Shown here: in pieces, positions 42,457-51,197 of the stretch
Numbering within the stretch: the stretch's first letter is position 1
Layout: the number at the start of each line of letters is the position of its first letter
Assembly (NCBI RefSeq): GCF_020400725.1
Contig: NZ_JAINVG010000023.1
Span: forward strand, 1-64,000
DNA length: 64,000 nucleotides
Reading direction: 5' to 3'
From: Streptomyces sp. NK15101
Lineage (GTDB): Bacteria > Actinomycetota > Actinomycetes > Streptomycetales > Streptomycetaceae
Position numbers and translations under genes: made by a program
Notes under the pieces: model-generated
Database searches by the model: none
Told to the model about the DNA's origin: nothing
Seen by the model: the letters and a program-made list of their open reading frames with translations, nothing else

Positions 42457-42939
42457 ATGACGAGCAACAACGGCAGCCCCACCGGCACCGCCCGACACGG
42501 TGGCGTCTCCCCTTACTTGAGCAGCAGGATCTTCACCCTGCGGTTCACCTCGACACCCCGGGGCGCCCGGCTCGCGCGGCGGCTGGTCGCCGTCCGGCTG
42601 GAGGAGTGGGGCGTGCCGTACGGGACCGAGGCGCACGAGACCGTCGTGCTGGTCGCGGCCGAGCTGGCGGCGAACGCGGTGCGGCACGGGCACGTGCCGG
42701 GCCGGGACTTCCAGTTGCTCCTGCGGGTCGCGGACGGACCCCCGTCCGTCGCACGGATCGAGGTGGGCGACACGCGCACCGAGCGCGTGCCGCCCCGCCC
42801 CGGCCGCCTTCCGGAGGCGGAACTCGCGGAAGGGGGACGGGGTTTGCTGCTCGTCGAAGCGCTCGCCGACCGGTGGGGGTGGTGCCCGAGGCTCCGGGCG
42901 CCGGGGAAGACGGTGTGGGCGGAGTGCGCCCTCACCTGA
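42457..42939 (+). CDS. RsbW/SpoIIAB-type ATP-binding anti-sigma-like protein
   Basis: The 160-residue protein has a GHKL ATPase fold: 'LVAAELAANAVRHGHVPG' is the N-box with the Mg-binding Asn, 'VGDTRTERVP' holds the G1-type Asp and 'AEGGRGLLLVEALADRWGW' is the G2 box. This architecture is that of single-domain anti-sigma regulatory factors. Divergent from the XRE/DUF397 pair, it completes the classical WhiJ/AbaA-like trio. ATG 42457 has GAGGAG ten bases upstream. Confidence 0.92.
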   Translation: MTSNNGSPTGTARHGGVSPYLSSRIFTLRFTSTPRGARLARRLVAVRLEEWGVPYGTEAHETVVLVAAELAANAVRHGHVPGRDFQLLLRVADGPPSVARIEVGDTRTERVPPRPGRLPEAELAEGGRGLLLVEALADRWGWCPRLRAPGKTVWAECALT

Positions 42940-42948
42940 GGGGCCGGG

Positions 42949-44643
42949 TCAGAAGGCGCGCTCCTCCGTGCTGACGCCCGTACCCGAGCCGGGCTTGAAG
43001 GGGGCCGTCCAGTTCCCCGTACCGGCGAAGGAGGTGGACCCGCCGACCAGGTCGGCCCGCCCGTCACCGTTGGCGTCCCCGACGCCGATGAGCTCGCCGA
43101 TACCGCCCCAGCCGCTGCCGACCCGCCAGCTCCCGGTACCCGTCGGGGAGCCACCCGGTGGGGTGGGCCGGGTGCTTGCGCGCCACAGCACGCCGTCGGT
43201 CTGGCGGACGAGGAGATCCGGTCGGGCGGTGGGCTTCCACTCGTACTCACCGTTGCGGGCGGGCATCTTCAGGTCGGGGAACTCCACGTCCTTGCCGTCC
43301 CAGCGCCAGGTGAGGTGGCGCGGTGTCCCGGCGGTGACGGGGAAGGGGACCCTCCACCCCGTGTACAGGGTGTCCCGGCTGCGCACGTGGGTCAGGGTCA
43401 GCCAGACCCGGCTGTCCGCCCGGGACAGGTCCCAGCCGAAGTCGATCCCGCCCGCGACCTGGGTGCCGGAGAGCGCGGTCGGGGCGGAGGAGCCGGTGAG
43501 GGTGACGACGGTCGACTGCCCCGTCGACGCGACCAGTTGGACGTCCGGCCGACCTCCGTCCGCGCGCGGTGAGATCCGGTGGAGGCCCTCCCCCTGCTCG
43601 GGGTGTCGCCGCGCTCCAGGAGCGAGCCGCCAGGACCGGCGACGGCGGACGAGCAGGCCGTGAGGAGCTGGACCTTCTCGCCCGTCTCGATCGACTCGGC
43701 GGCGAAAGGCCGCGTCTGAAGCCCGGAAGCGCCGTTGGGGTTGCTGTCGGCGTCGATGCGGACCCGCTGGCCCCGGGCGTTCCAGCCGCCGATGAGGTGG
43801 AACGGGTCGTACGAGTCACCGCTCGTCTTGATCAGCTTCCGCTCGGACGTGCCGCGCCGGCGCACACCGAACCACTCGGTGGTCCCGTCGCCCTCCCGCC
43901 ACACCGCGTACGTGTCGGAGACGGCGTTCTGCCACTGGGGCTGGTGCCCGGCGTCCACGGCTTGCGAGAACGCCACGGTCGCCGTGGTGAGATCGACAAC
44001 CACCTTGGCCCAGGGCCTGTCGACACGGTCCCAGCAGTCGAAGAGCGCGGCCCCGGCTGTGTAGCCGCCTTCCAGGCCGGGGACGCAGTCCTCGGGCAGC
44101 CCGGCGATCGGGCGCTCGGTCGGCCTGCCGTCCTGGAAGGCGAAGAGGCGCCTCTGGAAGCGGTCCTCCCCGGTCGGCAGGAGGACGGCGAGGGTGGAAC
44201 CGAAGACCCCGGCGAGGCTGCATCCGGTGCCGAGCTCGTCGAGGTTCACCACAGCAGGGGCGGCCGCCGACGCGGGCGTCGACATGTCGTGGAGTTCAGG
44301 ACGTGGCTGTCCCACAGGGAGCTCCGGTCGCCGGTGACGACGAGGTCCTAGGACGCGGCGGCATCGAAGCCCCCGGCAGCACGACCGACGAGCCGTCCGC
44401 GTACCAGGTCCAGCGGAACTCCGGCGTGGTGCCGCGGGTCTTCGACAGGAAGCCGCTCGGGCCCGCGCCGACGACGTCCGCGTCGCGTGGGAACGGCACG
44501 GCGGCCTGCTGGTCCTCCTGGGTGACCCCCGTGGCCGGCGCGGCCGTGGCCGGGGTCGTGGCCATCGTGCCGCCGGTCACCGCGAGGACGGCGGTGACGG
44601 CCGCCGCCGTGAGACGGCGACCGGAGATACGTACGTGCTTCAA
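42949..44643 (-). pseudogene. FG-GAP/VCBS-type secreted protein, broken
   Basis: The remains of a secreted FG-GAP repeat protein. It starts at TTG 44643 (AGGGAG eight bases upstream) with signal peptide 'RRLTAAAVTAVLAVTGGTMATTPATAAP', continues to 'FRWTWYADGSSVVLPG', then shifts frame near 44375 into a frame with a TAG stop ('DAAAS*DLVVTGDRSSLW'), shifts again near 44300 to 'DMSTPASAAAP..VVNLDELG', runs to 'GSLLERGDTP' and shifts a third time near 43605 ('EQGEGLHRISPRADGG') before ending in FG-GAP-like 'GIGELIGVGDANGDGRADLVGG'. Three frameshifts and a nonsense codon argue for a real pseudogene. The usual multiple FG-GAP repeats of the family are reduced to about one. Confidence 0.82.
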
Positions 44644-44708
44644 CTTGTTCGCTCCCTTAGAGGGAAAGGCGTTGACCACCGCCTCCGACACGCCTCCCGC
44701 CGCCCCGG

Positions 44709-45110
44709 TCATGATCCAGAAGAAGGATCCTGGTCCTCTCGGGGCTCGCGCGGGACCGTCAGGCAGAAGGGGTGGCCCGCCGGGTCCAGAAGCACCCGCC
44801 ACAGGTCCGGGCGGGGCTGGGCGTCCGGGACGGTGGCGCCCCAGTCCACCAGGCGGGCGGTGGCCTCGTCCAGGTCGTCGACGTCGAAGTCGAGGTGCAG
44901 CTGCTGCGGGACCTCCCCGCCGGGCCAGGACGGGGGACGGTAGCCCTCGACGCGCTGGAATCCGAGGAACGGGCCGTCCGCGCCTCGCAGTCCGGCGAAC
45001 TCGTCGTCGGACCGGTCGGCGAGCGGAAGCCCGGTGGCCCGCTGGTAGAAGGCGGCGAGGGCCATGGGGTCGGCGCAGTCGAGGGTGACGGCCGTCAGTC
45101 TCAAGAGCAT
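44709..45110 (-). CDS. VOC-family (glyoxalase-like) protein
   Basis: The 133-residue protein has the paired VOC modules: 'LTAVTLDCADPMALAAFYQRATGLPL' and 'LHLDFDVDDLDEATARLVDWGATV', ending 'WRVLLDPAGHPFCLTVPRE'. It belongs to the same broad glyoxalase-like family as the 3997-4431 gene but is a separate lineage. It follows the coiled-coil gene by 11 bp in the same direction, so cotranscription is likely; no strong ribosome-binding site is visible. Confidence 0.88.
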   Translation of the reverse strand: MLLRLTAVTLDCADPMALAAFYQRATGLPLADRSDDEFAGLRGADGPFLGFQRVEGYRPPSWPGGEVPQQLHLDFDVDDLDEATARLVDWGATVPDAQPRPDLWRVLLDPAGHPFCLTVPREPREDQDPSSGS

Positions 45111-45121
45111 GGGGCGGGAGC

Positions 45122-46078
45122 CTAGTCGGAGCCCTCGGAACCCTCGGCCTTTTCGGCGTCCTCGGCGTCCTCGGAGCCCTTCCCGTCCTTCGAGTCGGGC
45201 TTCTTCCCGGCCTGTTCCGACGCCGCCGGACGCCCAGTCAGCGCCGCCAGCGAGTTGCGGATGTGCTCCATGTGGGAGTGGATCTCGTCCCGCGCCTCCT
45301 CGTGCTCCCGCAGCACCCGCTCCGTCTCGCGCTCGATCCGCTCCGCCTTCATCCTGGCCTCGGCGAGCAGCTCCGCCGCGCGGGCCTCGGCGTCCTCCTG
45401 GCCGTGCCGGGCCTGCTCCTCCGTCTCGGCCAGCGCCCGCTGCGTCTCCGCGAGCCCCGCCTCCGCCGCCGCGACCAGTTCCTCGTGGCGGGCGTCCAGG
45501 GCCGCCGCCTCCGCCTCCGCCGTGCGCTCCGCCTCGGCCCGTACGGTCCGCTGCTCCTCCCGCTGCTCCGCGAGCAGCGCCTGTGCCCGGCGCTCGGTCT
45601 CCTCGAAGGCCTCCCGCGCGGCCTCCCGGGCGCCCTCGGCGTCCCGGCGGGCGATCGTCACCATCTCCTCGGCCCGCGCGCGGGCCTCCTCCAGGGTCGC
45701 CAGGGCCGCCGCGTCCGCCGCGGCCCTGACCTCCTCCGCGTACGCCTCGGCGGCCTCCGTCGCCTCCCGGGCCGCCTGCTCGGCGGCCTCCGCGAGGGCC
45801 TGCGCCTCCGCCTCGGCCTCCCGTACGAGCCGCTCGTCCTCCTGCTCGGCCAGCTCCAGGATCTTCTGCGCGGCCTCGCCGAGGGACTCGTACCGGTGCG
45901 GGACGAGCTGCTGGACGGCCAGGCGGAGCCCGGCGGCCTCCGTCTCCATCTCCTTCGCGAGGACCGTGAGCCGCGCCGCCCGCTCCCAGGCTGCGTCGCG
46001 CTCCTCGGAGAGCGCGGCGAGGTGGCGGTCGACCTGCTCGGGGCGGTACCCGCGCCCCCGCCCGACGGCGAAACTCAT
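45122..46078 (-). CDS. Coiled-coil 'cellulose-binding'/DivIVA-like cytoskeletal protein
   Basis: The 318-residue protein opens with a DivIVA-like motif ('GRGRGYRPEQVDRHLAALSEERDAAWERAARLTVLA', residues 5-40) and continues as an almost uninterrupted Ala/Glu/Arg-rich coiled coil to about residue 270, ending in a Lys/Asp/Glu/Ser-rich acidic tail. Streptomyces proteins of this type, annotated 'cellulose-binding protein', relate to FilP and Scy, filament-forming polarity proteins. ATG 46078 has AAGGGG eight bases upstream. Two direct copies of a 12-bp element lie upstream. Confidence 0.85.
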   Translation of the reverse strand: MSFAVGRGRGYRPEQVDRHLAALSEERDAAWERAARLTVLAKEMETEAAGLRLAVQQLVPHRYESLGEAAQKILELAEQEDERLVREAEAEAQALAEAAEQAAREATEAAEAYAEEVRAAADAAALATLEEARARAEEMVTIARRDAEGAREAAREAFEETERRAQALLAEQREEQRTVRAEAERTAEAEAAALDARHEELVAAAEAGLAETQRALAETEEQARHGQEDAEARAAELLAEARMKAERIERETERVLREHEEARDEIHSHMEHIRNSLAALTGRPAASEQAGKKPDSKDGKGSEDAEDAEKAEGSEGSD

Positions 46079-46102
46079 CCCTGACGCCCCTTCTCCCTGG
46101 AC

Positions 46103-46128
46103 CGACCCATAAAGCACGACCCATAAAG
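46103..46128. repeat. Tandem direct repeat upstream of coiled-coil gene
   Basis: CGACCCATAAAG occurs at 46103-46114 and 46117-46128, 14 bp apart. It lies in the leader/promoter of the 46078 gene and could bind a regulator. Confidence 0.6.
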
Positions 46129-46150
46129 AATGCTGCATCAGAACGGACAA

Positions 46151-46186
46151 AAGGCGCCCAACGTGGCCACACGTCGAGCGCCCTTC
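46151..46186 (-). terminator. Terminator of the SUKH-4 operon
   Basis: On the minus strand AAGGGCGC, an inner ACGTG/CACGT stem and GGCGCCTT close a long hairpin followed by TTTTG, about 25 bp after the SUKH-4 gene ends. Confidence 0.65.
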
Positions 46187-46208
46187 GTCACATTACGACT
46201 CCCCTGCG

Positions 46209-48899
46209 CTACAGCAGACCGTCCCACATCTGCTCGAGCAGCACCGACCACCAGTTCTCCGGCGACGACAGCGCCGCCGGGTCCAGCATCGCCAGCTGCG
46301 CCTGGAAGTCGACCGTCCAGCGACCCGCCTGCTCCGGGTTCAGCCCGAACCGCAGCCGCCACATCCGGCCGAGCAGCGCCATCGACCGCGTGAACTCCGG
46401 CAGCCCCGTGTTCACGAACTGCGGCGGCACCGACTGCCCGCCCGGCCCGGCCTCCACCGGCACCGCCACGATGTGCGCGGTCCCGTACTGGACACAGATC
46501 GCCCGGCCGAAGTCCGACCCGAGCACCAGGTACGAGCTCGCGTCCGGCGCCGCCTGCACCTGCCGCTGCGCCGCCAGCTCCGCCAGCGTCGGCACCACCG
46601 GCATCGCCGGCTGCGCCCAGAAGAACGGACCGAAGTCCGCCGGAAGCCCCGCCCACACCAGCGTGCGCGCCACGATCTCCGGCACGCCCTGCCGGGACAC
46701 CGCCCGCTGGTCGAACCGCAGCACGCCCGGACCGAACGCGCCCGCCAGCTCCTGCGCGATCCCCTCCGGGGGGATCGGCGGCGCCGGCTGCACCTGCGGC
46801 AGCGGCGCCCGCACCGGAGCCGGACGCGCCGGACCGTCCGCGACCTGGTGCAGCTCGCCCTGATGGGTCAGCAGCTGACGCATGCCCTGCTGACGGCCCG
46901 CGTGGTCGCGGCCGTACGGGGCGATGCTCGTGATCCGCGCCTGCGGCCACGTCTCCCGGATCATCCGCGCGCAGTAACCGCCCGGCAGCTCGCAGGACTC
47001 CAGCTCCGTGTGGAGTTCGAGCACCTGCTGCGGCGGCACGTTCAGCGCGCGCAGCTCGTGCAGGATCTGCCACTCCGGATGCGGGGTGCCCGGCGCCGAA
47101 CGCCGGATGATCTGCGCCTCCGAACCGTCCGGCGCCCGGTAGCGCAGCACCGCCTGGTAGCCGGGACCGACCGTCGGCTGACCCGCCGGATGCGGATAGC
47201 CGTACGCCGGGGGCACGGGCGCCCCGGGGACCGGCGCCCCGGGCACGGGACCGGGCGCGGGCGGCGGCGTGTGCCCGCCGACCGGCGGCGCCGGAGCGGG
47301 CGGAGGCGGCGGAGCCCCCGGACCGCCCAGGCCACCCGGACCGGGGTGCGCCAGCATCGTCGCGGCGTGCGCGATGCCGCCCGCGGGCGTACCGCCCGGC
47401 ACACCCGGCGGCGGCGGGGGCGGCGGGGGCGCGCCCGGACCACCCTGGCTCGGATGCGCCAGCATCGTCGCCGCGTGGTGCACCGGCTGCGGCGGCGTGT
47501 GCCCGCCGACCGGCGGCGCCGGAGCGGGCGGAGGCGGCGGGCCGGGCGGACCCGGCTGCGCGGGCTGACCCGGCTGCGCGGGCGGGCCGGGCGGGCCGGG
47601 CGGCTGGAGCCCCTCGGGCCCGAGCTGCGACACCAGCTGCGTGGGAATGTACGCGTTGCCGCCCGACGAGGCTCCCGGCACGCCCGGAACTCCCGGCGGC
47701 GGAGGCGGCGTCGGACCGCGCCCGGCCTTCGGCGACAGGGCGGCCTTGCTCGTCGCGGCGTCCGCGATGTCCCCGCCCCCCGGCGCCGAAGGCGCGGACG
47801 GCGGAGGCGGCACGCCCGGACCCGCCTGCGCGGGAGCCGGCGAAGGCTGCGGCGCGGGCGGCGACGGCGGGGCCGGCGGAACCGTGCCCGGAGCCGGTGC
47901 CGCCGGGTCGAGACGGGGGGCGATCGCGGTCGGCGGCAGCGCGCTGCCGCCCTTCATCAGGGCGGTCGGCGCGTCCGCGCCCACCGACGGCGGCGGGGCG
48001 TCCTCGTCGTCCGTCCCCGACAGCGGCGGCGCGAAGACGGTCGCGGGCAGCGGCACCGCCCCGTCCGCACCACCGGAACTCGCGTTCGCGTCCACCCACG
48101 GGCCGGACGGCGCGGCAGGGGGCGTGGGAGCGGGCGGAGCCGGAGGCGCGGCCGGCGCGGGCACCGCCCCCGCGGGACCCGACGCGGCCGGGCCCGACGC
48201 CGGAACGCCGTCCATCGCCGTCGGCTCGTACGCGTCCGTACCCGGGGCGGGCTCGACCGCCGGTACGGGCACGGGCTCCGCGGCCGGAACCGGAGCCGAA
48301 GCGGCCTCCGAAGCCGCTTCCGGCGCCGTCACCGAAGCCGACGAGTCCGCCGAGACGGAGGAGGCGGAAGAAGCCACCGAAACGGAGGAAGAGGACAACG
48401 ACGAAGAAGACGAAGCCACCGAAGCCGAAGGACCCGACGCCCCCGCCCCCACCGCGTCCGACGCGTCGTCCGCCGGCGCCGACGCGCTCACGCTCTCCTG
48501 CGAGGCGTGCGACTCCTCCCTCGGCAACCCGATCTTGTCCGCCGCGTCCTGCAGCCACTCCGGCGGACTCAACAGGAAGGACGTCTGGTTCAGATCGATC
48601 CGCGCCGCCGGCACCGCCGCCTGCGCCGGAACCTCGTCCGTCGCCCCGTACTCCTCCTCGTACCGCCGGATCACCTCACCCACCGGCAGTCCCGGCCACA
48701 GCGTCGCCTCACCGCTGTCCCGCGCGATCACCAGCCGCTGACGCCCGCCGTCCGACGTCGGACCGCCCTCGCGGTCCTCCGCCCACACCACGAACCCCAG
48801 CTCGAACTCCCGCACCCGCACCTCACGGTGCTGGTACCCCGGCAGATCGCCGTTGATCCACTCCTCGGCGCGCTCCTGCGCCTGCGCGAACGTCACCAC
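46209..48899 (-). CDS. SUKH-4 immunity-type protein with deaminase-like domain
   Basis: The 896-residue protein starts with a conserved 'TFAQAQERAEEWINGDLPGYQHREVRVREFELGFVVW' domain (residues 1-100). It continues through a very long Ser/Ala/Pro-rich low-complexity region (about 130-560) and then a deaminase-fold domain ('HPEWQILHELRALNVPPQQVLELHTELESCELPGGYCARMI'), in which His-x-Glu and Cys-x-x-Pro-Gly-Gly-Tyr-Cys are candidate zinc/catalytic residues. The C-terminal 200 residues are SUKH-4 ('FGPGVLRFDQRAVS', 'YLVLGSDFG', 'WRLRFGLNPEQAGRW'). SUKH proteins are immunity factors for nuclease/deaminase toxins. GTG 48899 or 48896 is the start; it follows the SUKH gene by 7 bp. Confidence 0.85.
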   Translation of the reverse strand: MVTFAQAQERAEEWINGDLPGYQHREVRVREFELGFVVWAEDREGGPTSDGGRQRLVIARDSGEATLWPGLPVGEVIRRYEEEYGATDEVPAQAAVPAARIDLNQTSFLLSPPEWLQDAADKIGLPREESHASQESVSASAPADDASDAVGAGASGPSASVASSSSSLSSSSVSVASSASSVSADSSASVTAPEAASEAASAPVPAAEPVPVPAVEPAPGTDAYEPTAMDGVPASGPAASGPAGAVPAPAAPPAPPAPTPPAAPSGPWVDANASSGGADGAVPLPATVFAPPLSGTDDEDAPPPSVGADAPTALMKGGSALPPTAIAPRLDPAAPAPGTVPPAPPSPPAPQPSPAPAQAGPGVPPPPSAPSAPGGGDIADAATSKAALSPKAGRGPTPPPPPGVPGVPGASSGGNAYIPTQLVSQLGPEGLQPPGPPGPPAQPGQPAQPGPPGPPPPPAPAPPVGGHTPPQPVHHAATMLAHPSQGGPGAPPPPPPPPGVPGGTPAGGIAHAATMLAHPGPGGLGGPGAPPPPPAPAPPVGGHTPPPAPGPVPGAPVPGAPVPPAYGYPHPAGQPTVGPGYQAVLRYRAPDGSEAQIIRRSAPGTPHPEWQILHELRALNVPPQQVLELHTELESCELPGGYCARMIRETWPQARITSIAPYGRDHAGRQQGMRQLLTHQGELHQVADGPARPAPVRAPLPQVQPAPPIPPEGIAQELAGAFGPGVLRFDQRAVSRQGVPEIVARTLVWAGLPADFGPFFWAQPAMPVVPTLAELAAQRQVQAAPDASSYLVLGSDFGRAICVQYGTAHIVAVPVEAGPGGQSVPPQFVNTGLPEFTRSMALLGRMWRLRFGLNPEQAGRWTVDFQAQLAMLDPAALSSPENWWSVLLEQMWDGLL

Positions 48900-48906
48900 A
48901 GCCAGC

Positions 48907-49905
48907 TCACTCCCCCACCGGGACCACGGGCACGGCACGCGCGAAGCCACCGTCCACCATCAGGTTCGCCACCGTCTCCAACTCCGGCGGATTGCCCGCC
49001 AGACGCCCGAGGAACGCGTCGAAGTCCGCACCACAGGGCAGCAGCAGCCGCTCCACCCGCTCGTTCACCGTCCAGCCGGCCGCCACCTCGCCGGAGTCCC
49101 GCGCGTCGTCGTACGCGCAGAACCACACCGAACCGACCGCCGCACCCCGCACCTTCAGCGCGATCAGACCGCCCTGGACGAAAGCGACGCCCAGATAGTC
49201 CTTCGTCAGATGGTCACGCAGACACTTGTTGACGTAGACCAGGTCATTGACCCCCGCCTCCTCCCGCACCGTGAAGAACGGCTGGTCCACCAGGACACCC
49301 AGCTCCGCGTCGAGCGCCGCCCCCACCGGAGCACACCCGCCCGCCGCCTTCAGGAACGAGCGGTACGCCCCCGGCAGCCGATAGCCCAGATCCTCCTCGA
49401 CGCCCTGGAGCTGCAGCTCCGACACCGACAGACGGCCCTTCGGCAGCCCGAAGTGCACCGGCCGGGTCTCCTGCAGCGGACGCGTCCCCCGCTTCGACTG
49501 GTCCACCGCGGCCGTCGCCACCCCACCGTGGTGCCGCAGCAGCGCCTTCACCTCGACCGGCACCAGCTCCATCCGCCGCGAACCCGCCACGTGGTGCCAC
49601 GTCCAGCCGTGCGGGGTCGCCACCGACGGAATCGTGTCCCACAACTCATGACCGGTCGCCGCGAGCGCCGCGTTCGCCGACACGTAGTCCGTCAGACGCA
49701 GCTCGTCCACGCCGAAACCCTCCGGCGGATCGGCGATCTCCGCAGCCGCGCGCGCATACGGCGAGAAGTCCGGGTAGCCGTACTCGTCCACCCGTACCCC
49801 TCTGGGGTGACGGGACGCACGGACCGGATCCGGGAAATGCACGACCTGCCCGGCGTAGGCCGCGTTCGGTGGCGCGGTGTCCTGCCCGAGCCGACCTGTC
49901 GTCAT
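48907..49905 (-). CDS. SMI1/KNR4 (SUKH)-family protein
   Basis: The 332-residue protein has a SUKH-type core: 'ELQLQGVEEDLGYRLPGAYRSFLKAAGG' followed by 'FFTVREEAGVNDLVYVNKCLRDHL', 'YLGVAFVQGGLIALKVRGAAVGSVWFCAYDDA' and a C-terminal helical segment. SUKH domains are immunity proteins that neutralise various toxin domains. ATG 49905 has a strong GGGGGC upstream; a longer ATG at 49923 is in frame. It forms an operon with the SUKH-4/deaminase gene and diverges from the YwqJ deaminase gene. Confidence 0.87.
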   Translation of the reverse strand: MTTGRLGQDTAPPNAAYAGQVVHFPDPVRASRHPRGVRVDEYGYPDFSPYARAAAEIADPPEGFGVDELRLTDYVSANAALAATGHELWDTIPSVATPHGWTWHHVAGSRRMELVPVEVKALLRHHGGVATAAVDQSKRGTRPLQETRPVHFGLPKGRLSVSELQLQGVEEDLGYRLPGAYRSFLKAAGGCAPVGAALDAELGVLVDQPFFTVREEAGVNDLVYVNKCLRDHLTKDYLGVAFVQGGLIALKVRGAAVGSVWFCAYDDARDSGEVAAGWTVNERVERLLLPCGADFDAFLGRLAGNPPELETVANLMVDGGFARAVPVVPVGE

Positions 49906-50043
49906 GGCGGTTGCCCCCTGCATGGCGTCGCTGACTGCTTGCTACCGACAGCCGACGGCTGCGGCCGACTGATGCCGCACAGCCTATGCGCTGCCACAAG
50001 AGACCGAACCGGACCCGATCCCTCCGCGACTGAGAGTGACCAA

Positions 50044-50063
50044 CTGTCACGACGCCATGACAG
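50044..50063. promoter_or_regulatory. Inverted repeat between divergent SUKH and deaminase genes
   Basis: CTGTCA (50044-50049) and TGACAG (50058-50063) are exact complements separated by 8 bp in the divergent promoter region; an operator candidate coordinating the cluster. Confidence 0.4.
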
Positions 50064-50183
50064 GTGCACCATGATTCCGACACACCGAAGACGCGTTTCG
50101 CCGCCCCAGCTTCCCCATATGGCTCCCTATTTGGCAGGCTGTCCACGCAACTCGGGGGATTGCAGGAGGGGAAGACCAGCACC

Positions 50184-50696
50184 ATGTACGCAGCAACAAC
50201 GCCCACACAGGGTGACCCACGCCTCAACTGGAGCAGCAGCGCCGAAGCCACGCGCGCACCCTTACTGCGTCACCGCCGCGACGGAATCCTCCCCACCGTG
50301 GGGGCCGCCCTCTCCGTCCGCGGAGAGACCCTCACGTGCACCGCGGGCCGCGGCGACCGGCCACCCGTCCTGCACGCCCTCGTCCAGGACTTCCTGGACA
50401 CCCTCACCAGCAGCCAGCGGGAACGCTTCACCGGCCGCTGCCCCGAGGCGATCCTGCTCTCCCGGCACCTCACCGCCACCGAGAACAACCGCTCCAAGCG
50501 CGCCCAGCGCAAACCCCTCACCCACAGCGAGGCCCGCCGCTCCCTCAAGCAGGCCAAACTCACCGCCCGGCGCATCCGCGAGGACGGCGACCCGCTCCAC
50601 GGCAGCTACGCGGCACCCTGCCGCTCCTGTACGGCCATGCTCGCCCACTTCGGAGTCCGCGCCGTCGACCCCACCACGCCCGTCGAGAACGGCTGA
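50184..50696 (+). CDS. YwqJ-related deaminase-family protein
   Basis: The 170-residue protein is a YwqJ-type nucleic-acid/nucleotide deaminase-like domain: 'ILPTVGAALSVRGETLTCTAGRGDRPPVLHALVQDFLDTLTSSQRERFTGRCPEAILLSRHL', with catalytic-type CPE at 86-88 and the zinc-binding PCRSC at 145-149. In polymorphic toxins this is a toxin domain; here it is a stand-alone domain without RHS or secretion signals, followed by a SUKH-3 gene, so it may be an ancillary or trans-acting component. ATG 50184 has GGAGGGG 13 bases upstream; a longer frame from 50064 lacks family resemblance. Confidence 0.88.
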   Translation: MYAATTPTQGDPRLNWSSSAEATRAPLLRHRRDGILPTVGAALSVRGETLTCTAGRGDRPPVLHALVQDFLDTLTSSQRERFTGRCPEAILLSRHLTATENNRSKRAQRKPLTHSEARRSLKQAKLTARRIREDGDPLHGSYAAPCRSCTAMLAHFGVRAVDPTTPVENG

Positions 50697-50705
50697 CCGC
50701 ACCCC

Positions 50706-51197
50706 ATGCCCGACCACCTCAGCACCACCCGCTTCCCCGTCAACGTCGACGCCGCCCTCCGCGAAGCCGGCTGGCAACCCGGCCGCTGGGACATCAAACT
50801 CGCCGAAGAATGGGCCGACACCCTGCGCGCCCACGTCTCCCCCGCCGGCCACCGGCACAGCGTCTTCCCCGCCGCCGTCGAAGCCTGGGCCGAATTCGGC
50901 GGCCTGCGGATCACCGCACCCGGCCACGGCCGGCAGATAGCACCCGCCGCCGTCCGCTTCGACCCCCTCGCCGGACTCCACCTCGCCCGCACCCTCGCCG
51001 ACCTCGGCCGCGCCCTGGACACCCAGCTCGCCCCCCTCGGCGAAGAAGGCGAACACCAGGCCGTCCTCGCCATGGACGCCGAAGGCCGCGTCTACAGCCT
51101 CGACCACGCGGGCGACTGGTACCTCGGCAAGGACATCGACGCGGCACTGTCGACCCTGATCACGGGGGCCCAGCCCACACGCCTGACGGCGGGCTAG
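50706..51197 (+). CDS. SUKH-3 immunity-family protein
   Basis: The 163-residue protein has the SUKH-3 signature 'VDAALREAGWQPGR', 'WADTLRAHVSPAGHRHSVFPAAVEAWAEFGGLRI', and a C-terminal 'YSLDHAGDWYLGKDIDAALSTLI'. It follows the deaminase gene by 9 bp, a toxin-immunity type arrangement. Its TAG stop and the stop of the convergent sensor kinase share the palindrome CTAG. Confidence 0.9.
   Translation: MPDHLSTTRFPVNVDAALREAGWQPGRWDIKLAEEWADTLRAHVSPAGHRHSVFPAAVEAWAEFGGLRITAPGHGRQIAPAAVRFDPLAGLHLARTLADLGRALDTQLAPLGEEGEHQAVLAMDAEGRVYSLDHAGDWYLGKDIDAALSTLITGAQPTRLTAG

Noticed and set aside
42949..44643. Programmed frameshifting in the FG-GAP gene
   Set aside because: Three shifts of differing sites and an in-frame TAG without slippery heptamers fit decay better.
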